Positions 23,110 through 33,213 are shown, numbered from the stretch's first letter. The stretch: DNA of 64,000 nt from Isochrysis galbana (GCA_018136815.1 CM030931.1:7982550-8046549); one strand, 5' to 3'. A program made the numbers and translations. Notes: generated by a model from the letters alone, not told the origin.

Positions 23110-23500
23110 TCACCCTAACATGAGCCCCCCCGCGAGCACCCCGAAGGAGAGGCCCAGGAGCGCCACGTACGTGACGAGAACGGCGTCGCCTTGGCTCGCT
23201 CGGCATGAGGGCGCGCCCCAAGCCCCAAGAGGGCCTGGTAGACGCCCACGCCGAGCACGGCGTAGCCCGTCCCCTTGTGTGCGACCCGCCACACGGCGCG
23301 GCGTGTGGTGCGGGCGGCGGGCGTGCCGCGCACGAGCGCGTTGAGCGGCTGCAGCAGGGCGAGCGCGAAGGCGACGATCCCGAGCGTGTGATGGTGATGG
23401 GGGTGCGAGAAGTGGCGCGCGCCCTCAGGGCACCGACGCGACGGCGAGCGCGACGCCGGCGGCGGCCACCGCAAGTCCGCTCCCCTGAGAGAGCGGGGGG
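23110..23500 (-). pseudogene. Cytochrome b561 / ferric-reductase-like membrane domain, two frameshifts
   Basis: Reading the minus strand, three pieces in different frames follow the order of a b561 domain. First is a hydrophobic helix (SGLAVAAAGVALAVASVP); then, after a shift near 23430, HHHHTLGIVAFALALLQPLN and WRVAHKGTGYAVLGVGVYQ with the haem-ligand-type histidines; then, after a second shift near 23190, GDAVLVTYVALLGLSFGVL and a stop at 23110. Such domains carry electrons across membranes, using ascorbate in many families. The pieces abut or overlap, so introns cannot explain the shifts. Either the gene is dead or the sequence has two indel errors in this GC-rich stretch. The upstream part of the gene was not found. 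Confidence 0.65.
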
Positions 23501-23574
23501 GGGAGAGTGCGTTGTTGGGGTTTCCTCCCTTTTTTGCTGGGAACCTGCATGGCAGAGGCGAGAAGCATTCAATC

Positions 23575-23650
23575 ATCGCCATCACATATGAAAAAGCGTT
23601 CAATCCCCACCGCAAAAGCGTTCAATCACCACTGTCTCGAAGACGCCCGC
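23575..23650 (+). repeat. Short array of GCGTTCAATC repeats
   Basis: Three or four copies of a unit with core AAAAGCGTTCAATCACCA. The same unit forms a longer array at 53845-54030, so it is a dispersed minisatellite family. Confidence 0.7.
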
Positions 23651-23945
23651 CCTGCTCCATTTGAGGAATGTGCCATGTACGGTGCTTTATCCGGAACCAA
23701 GGGACCCTCCATGGCGCTCCCGTCGAGCATTTGGTTGACATCCGCTCTGGGTCTACCGCCGGTAAGAGGCAGTCGGGAAAGTGACTGCGGCGGTGATTGC
23801 TCCACGTGCCCGGAGATCCATGATTTCCTACTGTGATACCTTTTCGCACAGACCCTAAAACGCAACGTAGCGCCGCCTATTGATCTGTAGGCGGTTTGGG
23901 CAAGACCGTGATGATTATTTTATCGTTAGCATAATGCAAAGTAGA

Positions 23946-24836
23946 ATGAGTGAACAGCCCCACCCCTCACTTCCGCCACTTCCTCGATTACCCCCCTTGC
24001 TCTTCCCGCCTGTTCCTCCTTCTCCTCGACCTTTTGCACCTCCAGCATCTCCACTTGCAGTTACACTCTTTGGAGAAGCTTCGAACGCCAACCCTGCACG
24101 ACGCGTACGAGCACGAATGGTTCTTGATGCCTCAGCACTACAAGGACAACCCATTGATCCCATCTTTGATACCCTCCAAAACAACTACACTCATGTGGAA
24201 GTCTTCCTTGTGGATCGTATCATAGGGAAAAATCTGGATCCATCCGTCTTACTTAACTTCTGTGCATCGAGGTGTGAGGTAGTAGATCAAGAAGCTACAC
24301 CTACAAGTGTGACACTTCTGGGCTCTCTTCAACGAGGAGATCTCGTGCGATCATCTCCTCTCATATCGAGCTCTGACTTATTGGCTGCAGAGACTCAAGG
24401 ACAATTCGTTGTCACGAATTACACGTACGCCTACGAACTCTTCATCACCATTGTATCCACGAGAGAAGTCTCTCAAGATTCCACGCTGGACGCGGTGGCT
24501 AGTGAGCTGGAGCAGGAGTTTACACAAAACATGAATGATTTAGTGAGCAGTCTCAATCTAGGACCAGTTGTCATCTCATCAAAGGCCGTGTTCCCACCTA
24601 GACCACCCCCTTCATATCCTCCATATCCACCACCGCATCGACCACCACCACCTTCTCCTCATCTACCTCCGTACACCCCACCTCCATCTTCAAAGCCCCC
24701 CCCGCCTCTTCCGCCACCACACTCTCCTCCTCTCAAGCCTCACAATACTCCCACAGAAGTCTGGCATTGCGACGTGCAGATGTCATTCAAGACAGGAAGA
24801 GGGAGGCGAGAAGGCAGGAGAGCAAAGGAAGAGTAG
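23946..24836 (+). CDS. Proline-rich protein, function unknown
   Basis: An open frame of 296 aa. Residues 1-40 are Pro-rich (PPLPRLPPLLFPPVPPSP), residues about 45-210 form a non-repetitive domain (VRARMVLDAS to SSLNLGPVVISS), and about 210-265 are a PPYPPP/PPPPS stretch like the hydroxyproline-rich spacers of algal extracellular matrix proteins (pherophorin-like architecture). I do not recognise the central domain. There is no clear signal peptide at this start, so the real 5' end may lie in an upstream exon. GC content is lower than that of the surrounding conserved genes. The last 30 residues share about 45 bp, inverted, with the 5' end of the ankyrin gene at 27012. Confidence 0.5.
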   Translation: MSEQPHPSLPPLPRLPPLLFPPVPPSPRPFAPPASPLAVTLFGEASNANPARRVRARMVLDASALQGQPIDPIFDTLQNNYTHVEVFLVDRIIGKNLDPSVLLNFCASRCEVVDQEATPTSVTLLGSLQRGDLVRSSPLISSSDLLAAETQGQFVVTNYTYAYELFITIVSTREVSQDSTLDAVASELEQEFTQNMNDLVSSLNLGPVVISSKAVFPPRPPPSYPPYPPPHRPPPPSPHLPPYTPPPSSKPPPPLPPPHSPPLKPHNTPTEVWHCDVQMSFKTGRGRREGRRAKEE

Positions 24837-24906
24837 GTACGGGGAGGGAACCGGGAGAAGAGGCACGGGAAGGTGAGGAGGCAAGTGGAGTAGGCTGGTC
24901 GTGTTG

Positions 24907-25040
24907 TGGTGGAGTCTGCAGTTGGCGATGGAGTCTGCAGTTGGCGATGGAGTGTGCAGTTGGTGTTGTAGTGTGCAGTTGGCGTTGTAGTGTGCAGTTG
25001 GCGGCGGAGTGTGCAGTTTTACGGTGGAGGAGTGTGCAGT
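24907..25040 (+). repeat. 18 bp minisatellite (GTGTGCAGTTGGCGnnG)
   Basis: About seven imperfect units with core TGCAGTTGGCG. It lies between the proline-rich gene and the minus-strand gene at 25201-25833. Confidence 0.8.
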
Positions 25041-25200
25041 TTGCGGGAGGTTGTCCAAGCCACCGGCCGCATCACAAACGCGCAGAATTGTCCCACCAGT
25101 CCACGTTGTTGAGGCATTAGGAGCACGAGAACATTGAAGGACGCAGAGACAATACAACGTTGTGAGCCGATCGACCGACCCTGTCGATTGCATGTGAGCA

Positions 25201-25833
25201 TTACGAGGGCTCACCCACAGATTGCGCGCTGCGTGCTGCCTTGTCAGGTTGGAACATCAAAGAGTGTAGTGGTTTGGTGTGACCACCGACTGCGGACGCC
25301 CCACGCCAAGAGTGTACACGCACCTCAGTGCTGTCCATGTAGGGAGGGCCATGTGCCGAGATGACGAGCACGCGCTCCTCAGTCGCCTTGTCTGGTGACT
25401 CAGACGTCTCTTCCTTCTTCTTAGCATCCTCGTGTCCTGCGGATTCCTCCTCTTCAATCTTCTCGACGATGTGCACACGCACTCCGCGCTGACTCACAAT
25501 GTTCCGAAGGATGCAAATCCCGTCCAGTTCTACCTGGGTGGGAGATGCGATGAGCAGAAGGGCGCTCACAGTGCGCACCAGCGGGGCGCAAGCTTCAGGA
25601 GGAGAGCCATCTTTCTTCATCTCGTTCAGTACCAACTTCGAACCCTTCCAGGAGAGCACACCACAGGAGCCAAAGCTGACGGGACCCTTTTTCAGAGCCC
25701 GTCCAAGCTCGACAAGAAGAGAATCGAGCTGATCTGATGCCCCTTCTTCTTGAAGCTCGCCCGACTTGATCATCTGGGTCAACAGGGCCGCGCGCCGTAC
25801 ATATTTGGTCGTTATGGTGCGAGTGCGAGCCAT
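25201..25833 (-). CDS. Unrecognised protein, probably spliced
   Basis: Reads 210 aa to a stop at 25201, but a good donor (GAG then GTGCGT at 25323) suggests that exon 1 ends at 25324 after 170 aa and that further exons lie to the left. Exon 1 starts MARTRTITTKYVRRAALLTQ and has a mixed helical body (LDSLLVELGRALKKGP), a hydrophobic stretch (APLVRTVSALLLIASP) and an acidic/Lys linker (EKIEEEESAGHEDAKKKEE). A pyrimidine-rich leader (CCGTCTTTCTTCTCTGA) precedes the ATG, as in other genes here. I do not recognise the family. I could not fix the acceptor. Confidence 0.5.
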   Translation of the reverse strand: MARTRTITTKYVRRAALLTQMIKSGELQEEGASDQLDSLLVELGRALKKGPVSFGSCGVLSWKGSKLVLNEMKKDGSPPEACAPLVRTVSALLLIASPTQVELDGICILRNIVSQRGVRVHIVEKIEEEESAGHEDAKKKEETSESPDKATEERVLVISAHGPPYMDSTEVRVHSWRGASAVGGHTKPLHSLMFQPDKAARSAQSVGEPS

Positions 25834-26100
25834 TCAGAGAAGAAAGACGGGAAAAGCAGAAACTGCAGCAGAAGACGGGAGGCACAAGTCATTTGGCAAC
25901 AAGCGAGCGATGGGCATGCTACCCACTGATGCAAGGAAAGACGGAGTGCACACTGGGAATGCAGGACTGGCCTCGAGATAGAGCTCTCTGTGCAACCAGA
26001 ACCTGAACAGCTGGGCGCAATGTGAGAGGAAGAGGCTGGCTGTCTCACCTGGGTCGGCGGTGGGGATAAGCACTCTCTCCTCCTGAGAACAACTGCCCAC
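25834..26100. other. Intergenic, upstream of the 25.2-25.8 kb gene
   Basis: Unique-looking sequence with no supported gene. It leads into the AT-rich minisatellite at 26100. Confidence 0.4.
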
Positions 26101-26660
26101 TAATCCAACAACTGCTCAACTGACAAGGAACTACCCACAAATCCATCAACTTACCAACTACCAAATAACTGCCCAGCTGCCCCACCTCTCCAAAAAGGAA
26201 ACTGCCAATCTACTGAATAACTGACCACCCTTTTGACCAAAAATTAACCGCCCACACTTCTGACCAAAAATAACGTACAACCAACCTTTTGCCAAATATA
26301 ATTGACCACCCTTTTGGCCAAAAAATAACCGCCCAACTTTTGATCAAAAATTATCCGCCCACCTATTGACCAACAAGTAACCACCTACACTTACCACCCA
26401 CCTTTTGCCGAAAAAATAACAGCCCACCCATTGACCAAAAAATAACCACCCTCATTTAGACCTAAAATAGCCACCCACCTTTGACCCAAAAATAACTGCC
26501 CTGATGGACAAAAAATTACCGCCCACCTTTTGACCAAAAAGTATCCGCCCACCTATTGACCAAAAATAACTACCCACACTTAGATCAAAATTAACGACAA
26601 TTCGGACAAAAATAACCTAAACTTTGGACCAAAAATAATCACATACCTTTTGGGCGTAGA
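26100..26660 (+). repeat. AT-rich minisatellite, unit about 28-32 bp
   Basis: Roughly 18 diverged units with core CCACCTTTTGACCAAAAATAACCG. Base composition changes abruptly from the GC-rich surroundings. Unit length varies, so this is an old array. No open frame runs through it. Confidence 0.85.
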
Positions 26661-27011
26661 ACTTGCCCACCTACGACAGATCTGTCATGAGCACACCAGC
26701 CACTCCCTCCAGACACCCTCCCCGCCGACTCCCCCGCGCTCCGCCTTGGCTGCTCCTCCCCGCGCTCCGCATTGGCTGCTCCTCCCCCGCGCTCCGCCTT
26801 GGCTGCTCCCCCGCTGCGCTGGACAGCCGGACAGCCTTCCTGACTCTCACCCGCCTCCTGCGCTTGCTTCCGCGGCCGCTTCCTTTCCTCCGGTGTTCTT
26901 CTCTCCTTTCGTCGCATTGCTCCCTCCCTGCTCTTTTCCTGGTTCCTCTTGGTTTGCCTCCTGGCCTGAGTCTGAGTCTGAACTTGCTACTTCCTTGCAT
27001 CTCCCTCCCCG

Positions 27012-27509
27012 ATGAGACCTGCACACCACAATGTCAGACTTCTGTGGGAGTATTGTACTGAGAACAACTTTCGACTGATTGGTGACTTGGGTCAGGAGAT
27101 TGACTTCATGTACGTAGATCTGTATAGGCACACCACTCCACTCATGGAGGCATCCTATCGTGGGCATTTCTGGTGCGTGGAGGCTACGTTGAAGTTGTTC
27201 AAAGAGCGACACAGCGGTACGGCGGAATTGATCAAGTTTGTGAACCAGGAGGAACCTCACCAAAAGCAGACAGCCCTCATTATGGCTGCCAACCAGGGAC
27301 ATGCTCCTATTGTACTTGAGCTTCTCAATGCTGGGGCAATGATCGAATCCATGGATGACGAGGGATACACTCCTCTCATTCATGCGTGCAAGATGGCACA
27401 CATTGGAGTGGTCGAAGTCCTCCTTGCGAAGGGTGCTCGTGTCAACGACAGGATCCTTCGTTTCACAAACGACAATGACATGATTGATCTAGTGACGAAA
27501 GCTTTGTAG
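27012..27509 (+). CDS. Ankyrin-repeat protein
   Basis: Encodes 165 aa in one exon. Three ankyrin-type units are visible: TTPLMEASYRGHFWCVEATL, QTALIMAANQGHAPIVLELL with LNAGAMIES, and YTPLIHACKMAHIGVVEVLL with LAKGARVND. Each has the TPL start, the central helix and the GA turn of the family. There is no other domain, signal or membrane segment. Such small ankyrin proteins bind partner proteins; the partner is unknown. The first about 45 bp are shared, inverted, with the end of the proline-rich gene near 24745, so the 5' end may be repeat-derived. Confidence 0.7.
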   Translation: MRPAHHNVRLLWEYCTENNFRLIGDLGQEIDFMYVDLYRHTTPLMEASYRGHFWCVEATLKLFKERHSGTAELIKFVNQEEPHQKQTALIMAANQGHAPIVLELLNAGAMIESMDDEGYTPLIHACKMAHIGVVEVLLAKGARVNDRILRFTNDNDMIDLVTKAL

Positions 27510-28304
27510 AAAACATTGGAGAATAATAGGGCACACGGAGAAATCACTGCCGCGTGGAGCAATCACGCTTCCCTACTGCAATCAGTTGGTTGTTGTGTAA
27601 TATCGTATCGATATCGGTCAGTTGAGCAAGCTCAGAAAGTCTAAGGGTCTGTGCGAAAACGTATTACAGTAGGGAATCGTGGATCTCCAGGCACCATCAA
27701 AGTCTTACCCACGAGTCTTCTACACAGGAGCGCGTGCGGCCAAATGAACGCTTATTGCCTAGATTTAGAATTGGCATATGGCGGAAAGAGAGGTGTGATG
27801 AATTTTTTAAAGTTCTCGTCCATCTTTCTTATGATCCATTGCAATCGCTTGAGTACTACATCATCAGCCGCCATTCCATTTATAGACATGGTTGAGTACT
27901 GTGAGGTGGGTGCCTTTGCTCAAATACCAGAAGATTTTTTTTTGTGCCGGCGCATCGCGTATTTGGAAACGAGGGGTACCAAATGAAGGCAAACGACCTG
28001 ATCCCCCCGCGGGCGCGACCGATAATTCTTTACGGGTAGAGCGTGAGCGCGCGTGACGGAGGGGGGAGAGAGAGGGGGCGAATCGCACCATTTCCTGGCG
28101 AAGATTTGCGTGGCGGCAGGTGGCCCCCCGTGGAGGTTTTTTATTCGGCATCGCGCCACTCAAAAATGCAACCCAACCATTACTAAATAAAAAACCCCTG
28201 TTTGACCGCCGTATGTAAGCAACATGCTTTGGCTCGACATCTTCGTCCGTCCGCCGCAGCGGCAGAGATCAGGCTCTTGTCGAGGCGGCGACGAGGGGAG
28301 AGAA
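27510..28304. other. Intergenic with dispersed repeats
   Basis: Positions 27643-27697 (core GGTCTGTGCGAAAA) match 23815-23870 in inverted orientation. Positions 27998-28207 are a copy of the dispersed repeat listed next, so the GH2 gene's upstream region is repeat-derived. Confidence 0.5.
27998..28207 (+). repeat. Dispersed repeat R, copy 1 (5' truncated)
   Basis: Shares motifs in order with 51220-51592 (same strand) and 60572-60915 (opposite strand): ATTCTTTACGGGTAGAGCGTG, a G-rich run, TCGCACCATTTC, TGGAGGTTTTTTATT, GCATCGCGCCAC, and CCCCTGTTTGACCGCCGTA in copies 1 and 2. It ends about 100 bp upstream of the GH2 start codon. Confidence 0.75.
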
Positions 28305-30766
28305 ATGGCGGGAAAGTGGGCAATACTCGGCGTGGCGGGCGTGCTCGTGGCGGGCGCGTCCGCTCTCGTCTCCTCCGCACGCCGCCCCTTGCCTTCCTCC
28401 TGGGCGCGCACAGTCTGCGGCGCGCCCTCGGCCAGCAGCGAGTCTCCCACCCGCTGGGCTGGCCAGGTCTCTCCGTTCCGCACACCACTCGCAGAGTACC
28501 CACGCCCGATGATGGTACGCTCGAAGGTCCACCCGCCCGACAGAACGCGAGGCGATCCGCTCACTTGGACCTCACTCAACGGTCTATGGGAGTGGGAGCC
28601 TGACCAGCTGCCAGCTGGCTCGGCCCCGCCATTCGACAAGGTGCTTGGCAGGGCCATCCTTGTGCCGTTTCCGGTCGAGTCTTGTCTCTCGGGTGTCGCA
28701 CCCAACTCGTCCAAGGGTATCGTGCGGCGCATGTGGTACCGGCTGGTGCTAAACTTGCTGCCCGGGCCTGCGACAGCGCCGCGCACCCTGCTGCACTTTG
28801 AAGCAGTCGACTGGCAGGCTGAGCTGTGGGCGAACGGCAACATGATAGCGAATCACACGGGCAGCTCGGACAGGTTTAGCGTGGATCTGACAGATGCGAT
28901 TGTCGCCACCTCGTCCGGCACCACGGGATCTGAGTCGCCATGTCCGCACCCTGGAGGCGGTAAACCAAGTCATCTGGGTGCCCCAGTGGAGCTGTTGCTC
29001 AGAGTGTTCGATCCAAGCGATGAGGGCGCGCAGCCTAACGGAAAGCAGCGGATCTCAGCCATCTCCAGCCCCGGTGGCGATACGTACACACCCTCCTCCG
29101 GAATCTGGCAGCCCGTATGGATCGAGCACGTACCTGCCAGCTACGTGAGCGGCGTGCGCATCGGGGCCGACGCAGCTGGAGTCGTCACTGCGGATGCGGC
29201 ACTCATACAGGGTCCGCTACCCCTTGCTTCCACTCGCGCCACTTTGATTTCATCCGCGTGGTGTGATCATTCGTTTCGACAAGCACCACCCTCAACAGCG
29301 TGCACACCTCCTTTCGCAGCAGCACGGTGGTAGACCCCTCCCGACCTTTGTCTTCAGGAGGCGCTCCCGTTGAAAGAGTAATGTACGAGGTGCTCAGCGC
29401 CAACGGGAAGGTGCTCGCTAGTGCATCAGCGCCTCCGGGCGCGTCCGTCTCTATGTATGTGCCATCGCCAAGGCTTTGGAGCCCAGCCTCGCCAATCCTC
29501 TATGACCTCCGTGTAAGGGCAGGCAATGACACCGTCTTCTCGTACTTTGGCATGCGTACATTTGAGGTTGCGCTGCCTCACCAAGAGGCACCGGGTGGCA
29601 TAGTGCGACCAATCCTCAATGGACGGCCAATTTTCCTCGCCGGGTGGCTGGATCAGGTGCACTCACTAAGCAAGCCACTGAAGGCCGTCGTGGGGATCCG
29701 AGGCAGGGCCTGCACATGAACTGAGACCATGCACGCTCCGCTCTCTCATCATCCCATGCCCTTCACCTCCCATATCCCCAAAACCAGAGCTATTGGCCTG
29801 ATGGCATCTACACGGCACCAACGGACGCCGCCCTTCGATCAGACCTAGAAGCCGTACGCACCTTTGGCTTCAATACGGTCCGCCTTCACCAGAAGGTCAA
29901 TCCAGAACGCTGGTACTACCACGCGGATCAGTTGGGTGTCCTCGTTCTGCAGGACGCCATTCAAAAGTATGGTCGGGCCACCGCGGACACAGTACCCCTT
30001 TTTGAGGCTGACCTACTTGCGATGATTCGCTCGCGAGGCAACCACCCTTGCATCATCCAGTGGACCACCTTTAACGAAGCTGATTGCTGGAAGGTCTTCA
30101 CATCGCCAGGCCACACCGTCGCCGATGTGGTAGCGCTCGCCCGTGCTGCCGACTGGCAACACCGACCGGTAGACACAGACTCGGGTGGTGGTGCCAACAA
30201 CCAACCGCAGGGGGACGTGAACGATGTGCACTCATACCCGTATCCTGCGCACCCACAGCCGACGTCACGAAAGTATGCCATGATCGGAGAGTACGGGGGC
30301 ATCGGCGCATTTGTTGACGGCAAGGAGTGGGTGCCGGGCAAGTGCTATGCATACAAACCCGTAGCAACGCCGGCGGAGGCGGCGGCTGTGTACATCGGTA
30401 TGACGCGTATCCTTCTCAATCGGACGGCGACCGTGTCGGCGGCCATCTACACACAGGTGCATGGTCTCCGCTTGCTTGTCCTCTCCAAGTAGCCCCCAGA
30501 TGCTCTTCGAGGATGGGACGAGTGCTTCTCGGGAGCGTTGTGCATGTCTTGCAACATCATTCCTCTGCCGCTGCCCTATCACCACCCATGCTTTCCCTTA
30601 GATTACCGACGTCGAGCTCGAGTGCGACGGTTTCCTAAACTATGATCGCACCACAAAGTTTGATGCGGCAGCAAGTCAAGGAGTGGCTGCAGCCAATCAG
30701 GCCCTCGTCAACAGCCTCAACCGAGGTGTTGTCCCTGTGCCCTTGCCATCTCTCATGCAGGCTTGA
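28305..30766 (+). CDS. Secreted glycoside hydrolase family 2 enzyme
   Basis: The start at 28305 gives a signal peptide (WAILGVAGVLVAGASALV). Exon 1 holds the GH2 sugar-binding domain (LNGLWEWEPDQLP, then IVRRMWYRLVL and YTPSSGIWQPVWIEHVP). A second exon (from about 29300 to 29656) encodes the Ig-like domain ending in NGRPIFLAGWLDQ. Exon 3 (29788-30456) is the TIM barrel with TFNEADCW, whose Glu is the acid/base, and IGEYGG, whose Glu is the nucleophile. Exon 4 (30602-30766) ends the protein. Introns 29657-29787 and 30457-30601 are GTGCAC/GTGCAT...AG, and both joins preserve frame. The exon 1/2 junction (about 29210-29300) could not be resolved to a frame-preserving canonical intron; a one-base indel is possible. 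GH2 members include beta-galactosidases, mannosidases and glucuronidases; the substrate is not predictable. Confidence 0.85.
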
Positions 30767-30916
30767 CGTGTGAACTCGACTGTGTTGCCTCCTACGAACT
30801 CTCACTAACCGCACGCACCACACGCACCACACGCGAGCACAAGACCACGACACAACATCATCAAGCGTATATCCGTCGTATGCCTCGCTCAGAGATCAAG
30901 ACGTCGTTGATGAAGC

Positions 30917-32065
30917 TCAGTTAGCTGTTAGCGGTTCGTTCACCGCCTTTCTCAGCGGAACGCCTAAAACGGTGAGGTATTGATCGTTTTCAATCCAGTT
31001 GTACTTTCGCATGTCCCACGGCGGCTTTTGGGTCCTTTGCGATCCCATTCGGATTCCTTGAAATTTGGCCTCGTTCGTTTGCCCCCCGTGGCTCGTTCCC
31101 GTGGCTCGTTCATGTGTCGGCACCCACATTAGGGCCTGCTTCATGCTTGCGTGGTCTCTCGTGATGAGCGCCGTGTCGTCGGCGAATTGACTAATTTTCA
31201 GGTCATATCCGTTGAGGTTAACCCCCTGTATATCGGGGTCGCAGTTTATAGCGCGGGTGAGCGCTTCGGTCGTGAGGAGGAAGGTGAGCGGTGAGAGGGG
31301 ACATCCCGGGGGCATCCCACTTCCTATCGTGAAGGGGTAGCTTCGGCCACCGTTGATTTTTATCGTGCGGACGGGTCTCGCCGCGTCGCTGGTGAGTGCT
31401 TTGGCTAGATGCTGAAAGTCGGGCCCGAGGTTGAGGAGGCGGAGCGCCAGATGGTAGAACTCCCAGCTGACTCTGTCGAAAGCTTTTTCCCAGTCGAGGG
31501 CTAGGAGGAGGCCCGGCTCCCCTGTCTCGTCGAGGTATGCCCTTGTTAGTTGTAAAAGGTGTGTGGCTTCTGGCTTCGCTAATCAATCTCTAGGCACGAA
31601 GCCCAATTGGTTGTCGGATATTCTGTTTCCTACTAGTATTACTTTGCTTAGCCTGTTGGTTAGTATTTTAGCTAGTATGTTATAGTCACTTTGCAGTAGT
31701 GTTATGGGCCTATAGTTTCTAGGGTCGCGTGCGTCTCCTTTCTTATAGAGCAAGATGATATCGCCTCCCCTCATGCATGGTGTATGGGATTAGACCTGTG
31801 TCGAAGGTCTGGTTATAGAGGTCTGTCAGGATTGGTGCAACTAATTTTTCATGGGTCTTGTATACTTCCGCCGGTATCCCGTATCCCGTCCGGGCCCGCG
31901 CTTTTGCCTGGGCCTATGCTCCGGATGACTTGTATGGTCTCGTCAATAGTGATTCGCCCCTCCAGTCGGCGTTTGTCGAGCTCGAGCTCGGTGAGGGGCC
32001 GGTCGGATAGAGTGATTTCGAGTTCGGGTTCCCGCCTCGACTCTTTGGGGGAGTATAGCCAAGAA
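30917..32065 (-). mobile_element. Non-LTR retrotransposon reverse transcriptase, mutated
   Basis: Reading right to left, the order is a pre-RT segment (GPGKSAGPDG), RT motifs around LLYKKGDARDPRNYRPITLL, DNQLGFVPRD, ALDWEKAFDRVSWEFYHLAL, GMPPGCPLSPLTFLL, and the catalytic FADD in SQFADDTALIT. Defects are frameshifts near 31860 and 31780 and one in-frame TGA at about 31584-31586, directly after FVPRD. Apart from these the RT frame is open to about 30917. The element is inactive as written but fairly young. It belongs to a LINE-type clade; the exact clade needs a tree. Confidence 0.85.
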
Positions 32066-33213
32066 AAAAACAACTTCATAATATTCTTACCGCTTTCGCG
32101 GCGAATGGAACCACTACCTAAACGTAGTATACTTTCTACACCCCCACTCCCCCAGCCAGCCCTTTCCCCCCCCGCCATCAGGCGGCTCCCCCCGTGCACT
32201 ACTAGGGGGATAGGGGTGAAGGGCTTAGATATGGTCCGGTGGCCCGCGCTCCCCCCCCGGTGATCCGTTCCCCCCTTCCTCCTCTGCCTACTGCCTACCG
32301 GGCTGGTGGCGGCCTCAGACCCGACTTATCCTGTAAACAGGTGCGGGACTTACCTATTTTCCGGTGAGCGCAGCTCTCGCTCCGCCCACACCCTTCTCCG
32401 CGCTCTCTCTCCCCTCTCCTGCAGGCACGCGCGATGACGCGCCTGCGGCAGGCCTGCAGCTGCCCCTGGCGACCCCTGGAGGCTCCTGGAGGCCAGCTCA
32501 GGGGGCAGAGGAGGCTGGGGCTGGGCCCTGGTCTCCCCTGCCTCTCCCTCGTTGGCGCTCCCGGGCCTCAGGGGCCCCCACTCTGCACCTGCCTGCCTGT
32601 CGAACAGCGGGGGGGAGGGGGGAGGGTTGGAGCGATGGGCTGGCCACGAGGGGCCAGGCGGAGGAGAGAATGGGACCGGGGGCGGGGAGGACTGCGGTGA
32701 GGGCGAGAGCGGGGGCGGGGGTGGGGATTGTGGGAGCGGAGGCGGGAGCGGGGGTGGTTAGGGGAGCGGAGGCGGGAGGGGCATGGGTGGGGATCGTGGG
32801 AGCGGAGGCGGGAATTGGGGGGACTGGGGCAGGGGCGGGAGCGAGGGTGGTGGGTGAAGCGGGGGTGGGGTCGGGGTCGCGGTGGCACTTGCTCCGGCTG
32901 CGGTGGCACTTGCTCCGGCTGCGGTGGCACTTGCTCCGGCTGCGGTGGCACTTGCTCCGGCTGCGGTGGCACTTGCTCCGGCTGCGGTGGCACTTGCTCC
33001 GGCTGCGGTGGCACTTGCTCCGGCTGCGGTGGCACTTGCTCCGGCTGCGGTGGCACTTGCTCCGGCTGCGGTGGCACTTGCTCCGGCTGCGGTGGCACTT
33101 GCTCCGGCGTCTGTGGTAGTAAACTCGCAACAGTATTAAAGCGCCTCAACATAACATACATAAAAAAACTTCATAATATTCTTACCGCACTCGCGGCGAA
33201 TGGAACCACTACG
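32066..33213. mobile_element. GC-rich 1.05 kb insertion bounded by about 46 bp direct repeats of LINE sequence
   Basis: The sequence CTTCATAATATTCTTACCGC with the following GGCGAATGGAACCACTAC occurs at about 32074-32113 and again at about 33168-33213, flanking the insertion. The same sequence precedes the related element at 37503. The insert contains GGTCCGGTGGCCCGCGC, a Pro/Gly-coding GC-rich stretch and a 21 bp VNTR. It interrupts the minus-strand LINE. The long direct repeat may be a target duplication, or the repeat may travel with the element. Confidence 0.6.
32881..33111 (+). repeat. 21 bp minisatellite, 11 copies
   Basis: The unit is GGTGGCACTTGCTCCGGCTG plus C, repeated 11 times with almost no divergence; the last copy is altered. 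The length is a multiple of three, so all frames stay open, which creates artefact ORFs. The near identity of the units implies recent expansion. Confidence 0.95.

Noticed and set aside
27651-27986. 111-residue plus-strand frame after the ankyrin gene
   Set aside because: It begins in a dispersed repeat shared with 23.8 kb and has no recognisable domain. A faint resemblance of its first residues to a TnpB block was too weak to call.
32364-33161. Open frames of 176-251 residues over the 21 bp repeat, and the possibility of a CRISPR array
   Set aside because: The unit length is a multiple of three, so every frame is open. The repeats are contiguous with no spacers, so it is a minisatellite.
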